A DNA stretch of 64,000 nt, from the NCBI GenBank assembly GCA_037176885.1, contig JAWWNJ010000042.1, positions 1,302,001 through 1,366,000 on the forward strand. Reading direction: 5' to 3'. Positions 56,479 through 64,000 of the stretch are shown one piece after another (position 1 is the stretch's first letter; each line of letters opens with the position of its first letter). The notes under the pieces are model-generated. The model saw nothing but the letters and a program-made list of their open reading frames with translations. It did not search any database and had not been told where the DNA came from. The position numbers were made by a program, and so were the translations under genes. The stretch is from Favolaschia claudopus. Taxonomy: Eukaryota; Basidiomycota; Agaricomycetes; Agaricales; Mycenaceae.

Positions 56479-58539
56479 GGTTCCCCTGGATTACAAGAAC
56501 CCCAACGCAAGCGAAGCCTCGATCGCACTCATTCGTTCCCCTGCTTCCGTTCCCAGAAACTCGACAAACTACCGTGGACCCATTCTGTTCAATCCCGGCG
56601 GCCCAGGTGGCTCCGGCGTCGACTTCATTTTGCAGGGCAACCCACTGTTCCGCGCGATTATCGGGCCTGAATTTGATCTGATTGGATTCGATCCTCGAGG
56701 TTCGTTCTAGCAACTTCCCTATGCTTCTTCTCCTTTACCTATTCAATAATATTGGACCTGCAGGCATCGCTCGGTCCCTACCGCGAGCCTCCTTTTTCGC
56801 GACCCAAGAAGAACGCGTCCAATTTCCTACCGAAATCTCATTCAACGCCTCACAAGACGCTTTCGGTCGCAGCTACGCTAATGATATTCTGCGGACCTCA
56901 CTCGCAGGCGCGCGCGACGACGGGAGCTTGCGCTTCATTACCACGGAATCGACTGCTCGCGATATGCTGAAGATTGTTCAAGCACATGGGCGGGATAAAC
57001 TGCAATATTGGGGTTTCTCGTTCTGCTTTTTTCTTGAGTCTGGGCGATTATAGACACTGACCGCAAATTACCTCTAGATACGGCACGGTTCTTGGTGCAA
57101 CGTTTGCTGCCATGTTCCCTGTACGTGCATTCATTCACCCTCTAGGCATTATGTTGAGACTCTCACGCAGGACAAGGTCGAACGCCTTATAATTGACGGT
57201 GTTATGGATGCCGACGATTATTATTCTAGTACATTCATATCTCTCCTCAGTCTTATGCTTGTAATATTTTTCTTCTCTAGCATCATGGAAAACGAATCTT
57301 ATCGACACCAACAAGACATGGAACACCTTCCTCGACGGATGCGTCACCGCAGGGCCCTCAGCCTGCGCCTTCCACGAAAATTCCACCTTCGCAATCCAAG
57401 CCAAAGTCGACTTGCTCGAACAACAACTCTTATCCCGCCCCATCACAGCTTCCACCAGCCTCTCCGCATCAACCCCATCCTACCGCGTCCTGGACTATAG
57501 CACCTTCCGCCAGACCATCCTAGACGTTCTATACTCTCCCTACCAAGGCTTCCAGTCCTTAACCCTCGCTCTGAACGAGCTTTCTCAGGGGAATGGTACA
57601 GCGTTTTTGCAGCTCAGTAATGCGGAGGGTTCGGTGACACCATTGTTTCAATGCCTCGCGAACGCCTCCATCGCGGAGTCTTCGCAATTCGAACTCCAGA
57701 GTGTCTTCGACGGTGAGGTCTCGGTAGCTTGCAATGATGGGTCAAGTATTAGCACGGACTTCGACGATGTTCGGAAGAACTTCGAGGAGCTTTGTCAAAG
57801 TTCCCCGTTCTGCGATGTTTGGGGCACAAGGATGTATTGTCTGTGTGTGATTTTCTTTGCATCGGAAGTTTGAATAGATTTATTAATGTCTTGGGGCAGT
57901 GGATGGCCAGAGTATTTGAAGAACAACTTCACAGGCCAGTGCCCGTGTTATCTCCGCTAATCAAAATAAATGATCTCTCGCCTTACTGCAGTTAATTTTG
58001 CTGGCGCCAACACAAGCTTCCCGCTGCTTGTCATCAGCAACACTGCAGGTGCGTCAATCCATTCCTTAATTGCAAACATTCGGGGGGTTTGCTTACGACC
58101 TCCCCAGACCCTGTCACCCCTCGCGCAGATGGACTCAAGATGGCCTCCCAATTCGCTGGCTCCGTTCATCTCACTCAAAACAGTCCTGGGGTACGTTCCT
58201 AAATTCTAGTGTTCCTATGCTTCCCCTCCTCACCTTCGCTTCGACCGCTAGCACTGTTCATTGGTCGCACCATCCACCTGTACCGCATCCCACGTCGCAG
58301 CATACTTCACCAACGGAACCCTTCCCGACCCAGGGACAATTTGTGAGGTGGACGCCACAGCACAGTTGTTCCCCACTCAGACTGCCAAGGATGAAGCTGC
58401 AAAGACAAATGGAAAGAGGACGTTGGTTCGATCGGCCAAATTCGTAAAGAAGACCCGGGAGGAACAGCTTTCGGAGACGCTGCAAAATCTGGCGCATACC
58501 GTACCGAAGATGTTCAAACACCGTGGTCGCTATTTGTGA
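56479..58539 (+). CDS. TAP-like alpha/beta hydrolase (tripeptidyl-aminopeptidase type), N-terminus missing
   Basis: A serine hydrolase of the S33/TAP-like group, which in fungi and Streptomyces are secreted aminopeptidases. From 56479 the frame gives VPLDYKNPNASEASIALIR, the oxyanion-loop motif NPGGPGGSG, LIGFDPRG, and the nucleophile elbow GFSYG (Ser codon split by an intron near 57030-57080). After FAAMFPDKVERLIIDG, the TAP-like C-terminal domain has NTSFPLLVISNTA and DPVTP (acid Asp) and HCS (likely catalytic His), ending with TGA at 58537-58539. Introns at 57830-57895 and 57950-57995 fit in phase. No ATG or signal peptide lies between the IML2 stop (56342) and 56479, so the usual N-terminal 60-70 residues are absent. 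Confidence 0.8.
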
Positions 58540-58790
58540 ACTTGTAACTATGAGAATTGCTTGAGGATCGCTCTTTTGAAGAACAGCTATTTATTTATAC
58601 ACTAGTACTTTACGAACGTAAATTGGTCGAAATTTACTCTCAATGCAGTCTTTTTGAGACGACAAACAAAATAAGTTCCCATTGGTAGAGATCCAGTCTT
58701 CGAGTACGTATATCGATGAAGGACAACATAGGATTCTCACGACAACGGGCATCGGGAAATCGAGACCAAGAATGAACGAAGACACCGACC
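58540..58790. other. Convergent 3' region
   Basis: A short AT-rich gap between the hydrolase stop and the DUF6699 gene stop. No gene. Confidence 0.4.
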
Positions 58791-60000
58791 CTATAAACTC
58801 AACATCAACTGATAGAAATGCTGTCCAAGCGGCTCCAATCCGCAAAACTTCGTATATCGATCCAAGACATCAACACGCAGCGCCCCGCGCCTCTCATCCA
58901 CTGCGCGCAAGTTCGGCGAATGCCCAAGCCTGCGGCGAAATGTCGCGGAAATAACGCCCCAAGTGTGATCGCTAACCACGCCCCGATCCACACGAGTGAG
59001 CGGGATGTTGAAATACGTGTAGATGGCGGTGAGCGCGAGGTCCAGCGTAACTGGGGTGTTTCCGAGGCCGCGCGCGACGATGGGGCCCCATAGGGAGGCC
59101 CATGGGAGGAGAGGGGAGGTGGGTGGGAAGGAGATTATGAGGAGGTGGGTAGGTGGATAGGTGGCGGGCTCTTCGAATTTGGGTTCGATTTTAGCTGGCT
59201 TTGGATGTCCTGTGAATGCAAGGTGGCGAGCGGTCGAGGGGAATTGTGATATATCCCAATCGAGAGGTGGAGGGCGTGCATGGAAGAGCTCTGGATTGAG
59301 ACAAGGAAGACAATATAGAGCCCACGGGATGGCCTGGGCGGGTACCAGTAAATTCGCGGGTGCAGATAATTTGATGCGAGGATGTGAGTTTTTGGTTTTG
59401 ATACGTCGTCGGCACGTCACAAGCGGCGTTGAAATAGGATTGTCTGCGGGTGATAGCGGTGGGGTCGGTGAATGACGTTCGGGCTGCATAGGTTCGGCTA
59501 CAACTGCAACTTGAAGTGCAGTATCAGTTGCGGGGTCCGGGGAAAGTCGTCGCCGAAGACGGCGACGCGGAGTTCGAACGGATTGCACAGGCTCAGCGGC
59601 AGCCTCAGGCGTATCATCTGCAAATTCGGAGACGGGTGCAGGCGTATCATCAGCAGGGGGATGGACGACTCTATCGTCGTTTGCAGGGCTCGGAGACAGT
59701 CGTCGTCGACGCCGGGGAAAGGGGGTTGCAGAACGCCGAGCGGGTTCTACGACAGCATCGTCGCTTGCAGGACTTGGATAACGTCCTCGTCGGCGATGCC
59801 GCGGCCCCGCATCATCGGAACCGACTCGCACCTTCAATACGCGCGCACGCCGAGTCACAGGCAAACGACGCGGAAGTTTCTTATCGAGATCTGTATGGGC
59901 CACAATGAACTGCTCTTCAGACGAGTCCTCTGAGGAGAGAGCAGGATTGAATTCACGACGGAGGCGGTCTCCCTTTGCCGACTCATTCCACGGAACATCT
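58791..60000 (-). CDS. DUF6699-domain protein with Arg/Ser-rich N-terminal half
   Basis: The exon reads on the minus strand from an acceptor at about 60000 (VPWNESAKGDRLRREFNPAL, SSEEQFIVAHTDLDKKLP) to the stop at 58793-58791. The N-terminal half is low-complexity with three related basic repeats of the form RRRLSPSPANDD / RRRLSPDPATDT / RRGRYPSPASDD. The C-terminal half carries the agaricomycete DUF6699 pattern: PWALYCLPCLNPELF, PPLDWDISQFPSTARHL, EPATYPPTHLLIISFP, LPWASLWGPIVARG, VTLDLALTAIYTYFNIPLT. The function is unknown. The first exon and ATG were not found with confidence. The region upstream (60000-60130) has candidate splice sites. Confidence 0.72.
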
Positions 60001-60506
60001 GTTGAGTGAAAAAAAAATGTGTGTAAGGGGATGTGCCTGCAAACAGATAGGCTGGGTCACTGACATTTAACGCCCGGCTGCTGAGAGCGATGGGGGTGGG
60101 CACCAATTTGCAATGTGGGCGAATGAAGATATGCTGTTTTCCTTGACGAGCGCAAACACGGGATATTCCAGGGCCAATACATTGCGGACAAAAGACATCC
60201 AGGAAAATCGGAGAGAGAGACAGATGTCTGGGGGGCGTGTAGAATATGTTGTTATGTTTTGGGGACGATCAGAATGAATGGAGACTTCAGCAGGGCATAG
60301 GAGGAGATGATGGGGGAGGACAAGAGGCGGGCGCCTATCACGCTACGTCACAGTCATGTGCGAGCTGCCACGTCTTAGTAACGTCACTCATCCAGGCACG
60401 ACTTTCCACAAATGTGAGCTTTATTGCTGAATCCTCTATCAACAGACCTGAAATCAGGCGTATAATGTTTGAATTTACCCATGTTTCCACCACACGGTCA
60501 TCTTCC
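60001..60506. other. Intergenic and probable 5' exon region of DUF6699 gene
   Basis: Probably contains the first small exon(s) and promoter of the DUF6699 gene (-) and the 3' flank of the F-box gene (-). Nothing else was recognised. Confidence 0.35.
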
Positions 60507-61670
60507 TCATTCCAGCTTCAAATCCTCTACGTACACGGATAGAAGCTTCCTCTCCCAAAGACGAGGGAACAGCTCGCGATGCCGGTCCACGAGGCTGCGC
60601 TGTGTTGGAAACAAGGATCGCATGGCTTCGCTCGCAAACTCGTCGGAGCGGGTCGTAAATTCGACGCTCCGTACCGCCATCAACCGAGTGAGGACTATCT
60701 CCTCCAAATCCCTGGCAATGTCCTGGATCTCCTCGTTGAGGGTACGTCTTTCGGCGTAGAAGGACAGATGCAGCACGTGGTTGTCCAAAGGCAGAGTGTC
60801 GAGGATTTTGTTGTGGCGTTTGGTGATCTTGGAGAGCGTGCGGATGGAGGTGACGGATGGAAAATGGGATAGAGAAAAGTCGTCCCATGCATTGACTCCT
60901 GCTGGGAGTCAGACTCGAATTGCTTTCAATGGCCCACGTACTGAGGTCGGAGAGGTTGAGGGTTTCCACTGTCTGCCCATATTCTAGGAAAAAGCGGTCG
61001 AGATCTGGGCACGGGGTGCCCCACCACTCGAGCGTTTTCAGAGAGGTCAGATCGAAAAGCTCCGTGACGTAGCCTATGAAAGGTGTCGTGCCGTTAAGCT
61101 TCAACTCGAGAATCTTCGGTCGCAGGGAGGGACGCGGAGGCGCCTCTGGCGGATGGCTCTGATATTCCGGCGCGATGCTTAGTTTTTCGATGCTGGTGGA
61201 GCACAGAGACAATATGTCGATTGGATGGTCTCCCCAAGTACGAATGTCCAGCTCGCGGAGCGATGGAAGGCCGATGAGACGCGTGAGATCCGCTTTTGCT
61301 TTAGGCGGGAGAGGGTACTGCACATACAGCTGGCGTAAATGCGACCACGGAATAGCGGCTAAAGCGTGGTAGCAGCCCGGGCCGGCATTGTGGAGGCGCA
61401 GATGGTAAACGTAGCTGAGGAGGTGGGGAGAGGATTCGACGATATCGGCAAACCGGCGGGCGCTTTCAGCCAACTCGTCGTGCTGTCGACCATTCAGCCA
61501 CCTATTCCCGGTCACAAACGACACAGTGTGAAAAATTCCTCGCTGTGCTGGCGGGGTGAATGAGCGGCAGACGAGCGCAACAGCTTTCAGATCGGCACAT
61601 TTCGAAGAGGTTGGAACGAAACCGATAATCTGCTCCCATAGTTCAGGGACCGAGAGACTTGGGTCGGGCA
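60507..61670 (-). CDS. F-box/LRR protein
   Basis: A substrate-receptor-type protein for an SCF ubiquitin ligase. The first ATG is 61670-61668 (MPDPSLSVPELWEQIIGFVP), and the F-box continues through LKAVALVCRSFTPPAQRGIF. Leucine-rich segments follow (HLLSYVYHLRLHNAGPG, IPWSHLRQLYVQY, LPSLRELDIRTWG, STSIEKLSIAPEY, RPKILELKLNGTTPF, LTSLKTLEWWG). A 43-nt intron (60941-60899) joins LNLSDL to RVNAWDDFSLSHFPSV in phase. The C-terminus is helical (EEIQDIARDLEEIVLTRLM), ending YVEDLKLE at 60507. The unspliced frame reads on past the intron to 60475, but its sequence there loses LRR character. Intact. Confidence 0.85.
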
Positions 61671-62724
61671 TGCGGCGAAACCGAGGCGGGGAGGCGGCGT
61701 CGTGATAGTGAGAGTCAACCGAAAGAATCACGTCGTAATCACGGCCATGTGCTCCGATGTCACATCACTGTTCGTCACGCTTCTCCCCTTGTTCTCTACT
61801 TCCATCTCGATTTCCCCGACCGTTCACCGCTCGCTGTCGGGCTTTCAAGCAGGAGTCAGAAGGAGTCAGAAGGCCCGCTACAAGAGGTCATGTCAGCCTG
61901 AGTGAACACTCAAAGATGTCCCACTAAATCATAGCACAAGTTCTTTAACAGCTCCGCAAATGGAGATTGAGATGAGGAGATGATCGGCAGTCCCTGACTC
62001 ATGAAGACTCACATAGATGGAGATCTTCCTTCTTCTTCCTTCCACTTGCCGCCAGCTCGACGTCCATGGCTCTTGGGAATCGGGATTTCAGCCACGTTTT
62101 GATTTCAAAAATCTCCCAAATTGGTGCATTGACCGTTCTTTTAAAGCTGTAACGAGATACCTCCAAGTCGTCGGCGGTGCAGTACCTCCATTCAGCCGGT
62201 ACGATTCGTCCTCTTTGGCTGACTTACCTGTTTGGCCGCCATTATCCGCTACGCATCTATGATCTTCTTCCTGGACACGCCAAGTCAGCTGATCGCGTTG
62301 TGCGAACTTTGATCTAATCTAATCAAAGTGATTTCAGTATCGACTTGGTATCGACCCAATATTCCCGTTGCTTCAACGGGCCAAATGCAACTCAGCTTGA
62401 TCACTGTCGACAGCACCGCGAAGTCAAGAAATGTCTCCTTTTTCCGCGATGCTAACCTCATTAATCTCAAGTTTTAACCAAAAGGTTTTAAGCTGGCGGT
62501 GCCACGCCCTGAACTGGATTTTTTCTAGCATTGTCCCTCCGTGGTCACTGCTCACAGACGCTCAGGAAGAACATAAACCCGTTGAGAATGTGGCATCAGG
62601 GGCGGCAGTGAAACGCCAACCTCTCATAATTAATTTGGCTGTCATATGTCATGTATGGCAGTGGCTGGAAAACATTTATAAGGTGTGTGGAGCTGTAGCA
62701 CTCGCCCATCCTCTCGTCCACACG
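61671..62724. other. Gene-free divergent interval
   Basis: About 1 kb between divergent genes. It contains short open frames without features. CATTTATAAG at about 62673-62682, some 45-50 nt upstream of the next ATG, is a good TATA box (TATAA) for the plus-strand gene. Confidence 0.4.
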
Positions 62725-63543
62725 ATGTTTCCCGTTTTCACTCTGGTTCTCTCCGCGCAAGCTGGTACGCCTAGCCTGAGGCTCCGGTGTTGATGGAGCG
62801 CTCCTAAATTCGAAACTGTTCAGTCATTGCAGCGACGACACCTAGATTACTGGGCCGACAAGGTTTTTCACCCGGCCTTGGCTGCACGACTGCTTGCTCG
62901 CCGCTCCTCGATGACCTTGCGGTACGTCTTATCACTGTCAAACCGCAGACGAGATATTGAACGGTTGGGTTGTCAACGCAGTCGACCGACGCAACTGCCA
63001 AAACCCTGTGCACACCTTCAATCGTCAGAGATTATGGAGAGTGTTATGACTGTTTGGTTGCCGCAGACACTCTTACGGTGGCGGAGGCACAGGAGACGGT
63101 AGATCGTACGCATTCGCCCTGAACGGCGAATTTCACAGCTGACCTTGTGTGATGTGATCTTTCAGAATTTATTTCCGGATGCAAGGCAGCTGGGGTTCCT
63201 GTCAGTGGAGTCACAATCTCGGGAAGTTCTGGCGGCGGCACACCTACCGGTCGTGGGTCAACGCCAACATCCGGATCCGGAAGTCAATCTACAACGACAA
63301 GTACGGCGGGAGGATCATCTGGCGGTGCCTCGTCTGGCAGTTCCTCGTCGTCCAATTCATCAGGCAGCAACAGCGGCAGTTCGGGGAAATCTGACAGCGA
63401 CTCAGACTCGTCTGACAGCTCGAATGGCGGGTTCAGTGGCAGTGGATTTAGATCTAATGACGCGACACATCACAGCACGAACTTCATGACCTACATTTTC
63501 ATTATTTTGCTAGGGATCATATTGTCGCGTGAGATAGTATAGC
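62725..63543 (+). CDS. GPI-type Ser/Gly-rich cell-surface protein
   Basis: A small secreted protein in four exons. The ATG 62725-62727 encodes a signal peptide (MFPVFTLVLSAQA). After GRQGFSPGLGCTTACSPLLD, the mature part shows TAKTLCTPSIVRDYGECYDC and VAADTLTVAEAQETVDQF, then ISGCKAAGVPVSGVTISG. This pattern of spaced Cys with a helical segment is frequent in agaricomycete surface proteins. A Ser/Gly/Thr-rich stalk (about 75 residues, likely O-glycosylated) leads to a C-terminal hydrophobic segment (FMTYIFIILLGIILSREIV), as expected for a GPI signal or membrane anchor. TAG at 63541-63543. All intron phases fit. It probably sits in the cell wall. Function unknown. Confidence 0.85.
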
Positions 63544-64000
63544 ACATACTTTTATATGCGCGCTTCTAACGATTCATGTCCCCCCGTTCTGTCTTTGGCA
63601 GATTCAGCGCTGATCCAAGGAGGCTGAGCTATACGCCCTCCCGGTGTTCGGTCGGTCACTACACTCGAAAATTGTGGAAGAGGTGCGTGGGCTGCTAGTA
63701 GCACTCACCCAATCCATAGTTCACGACGTAGTTTCTGTTAATCTTTCTCTCCGCCCAAGCCGAGGCTTAGACTAATGAAAGGCTTTTCCTCGATCTTCAT
63801 ATATGACTCAACAAACCAAGATCGGGCCAAGTTTCAATACTTACCCTGTGACAAGCAAATAATTCCTTGAATCGACCTCATGGACCGGCTGCTGGCACAA
63901 AAGTGTTGGCATTGGCACAATCTCGGAGTTAGACGACAATGGACGACCAAGGTCCAATATTAATGGACGAGAGACTCGCAGAATTTGAAACTTTAGGCAG
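63544..64000. other. Window-end interval
   Basis: About 450 nt with no supportable gene or repeat. Confidence 0.35.

Noticed and set aside
57930..58000. Frameshift in the TAP-like hydrolase
   Set aside because: A donor (GTTATC) one dinucleotide downstream of the first candidate gives a 45-nt intron and restores phase.

Overview
The window is nuclear DNA of a filamentous basidiomycete, almost certainly an agaricomycete (mushroom-forming fungus). The evidence is dense genes broken by many 45-70 nt GT-AG introns, C/T-rich first exons, and families typical of Agaricomycetes: DUF6534 membrane proteins, DUF6699 proteins, F-box/LRR proteins, an M35 metallopeptidase, Zn2Cys6 regulators and Ser/Gly-rich GPI-type surface proteins. 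I saw no prokaryotic, viral or organellar genes, no rRNA, no tRNA and no CRISPR array. Exon models were derived by hand from reading frames and splice signals, so outer limits are firmer than internal ones.

Layout. 1-7.6 kb: 5' end of a GMC oxidoreductase (-), an LRR/F-box-like gene (+), a complete cytochrome P450 (-) and a DUF6534 membrane protein (+). 8.9-11.6 kb: the catalytic subunit of Polycomb complex 2 (EZH2/KMT6, -), with a MITE in its upstream region. 12.6-15 kb: a second P450 (+). 15.2-20.5 kb: an ARMC8/GID5 subunit of the GID/CTLH ubiquitin ligase (-) and an AKR7-type aldo/keto reductase (-). 20.5-26.9 kb: gene-poor, with two clusters of the same degenerate palindromic repeat around coding-like debris. 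27-31.3 kb: a bHLH regulator (+) converging on a Zn2Cys6 regulator (-). 31.4-31.9 kb: a palindromic TTAGGGC-rich repeat element. 32.4-36.1 kb: an F-box gene with a broken frame (-) and an ACC-synthase-like PLP enzyme (-). 36.8-38.5 kb: a small Cys-rich protein (-) and a 652-bp transposon with perfect 8-bp target duplications that splits an open frame. 40.3-46.7 kb: a short Zn2Cys6 protein (+), a secreted M35 metallopeptidase (-) and a third Zn2Cys6 protein (-). 49.4-52 kb: an HExxH protein with a histone-H1-like tail (-) and an LRR-like protein (+). 53.6-58.5 kb: IML2/TTC39 (+) followed by a TAP-like alpha/beta hydrolase without a visible 5' end (+). 58.8-63.5 kb: a DUF6699 protein (-), an F-box/LRR protein (-) and a GPI-type surface protein (+).

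Functional picture. The window mixes housekeeping genes (PRC2, GID ligase, IML2) with environment-facing ones (GMC oxidoreductase, two P450s, secreted peptidases, surface proteins) and four transcription factors. I see no polyketide synthase, NRPS or terpene synthase, so the P450/oxidoreductase grouping is not a recognisable biosynthetic cluster. The least ordinary items are the transposon at 37.7 kb, the two palindromic repeat families, the metallopeptidase-like protein with an H1-like tail, and the MITE close to the PRC2 gene start.
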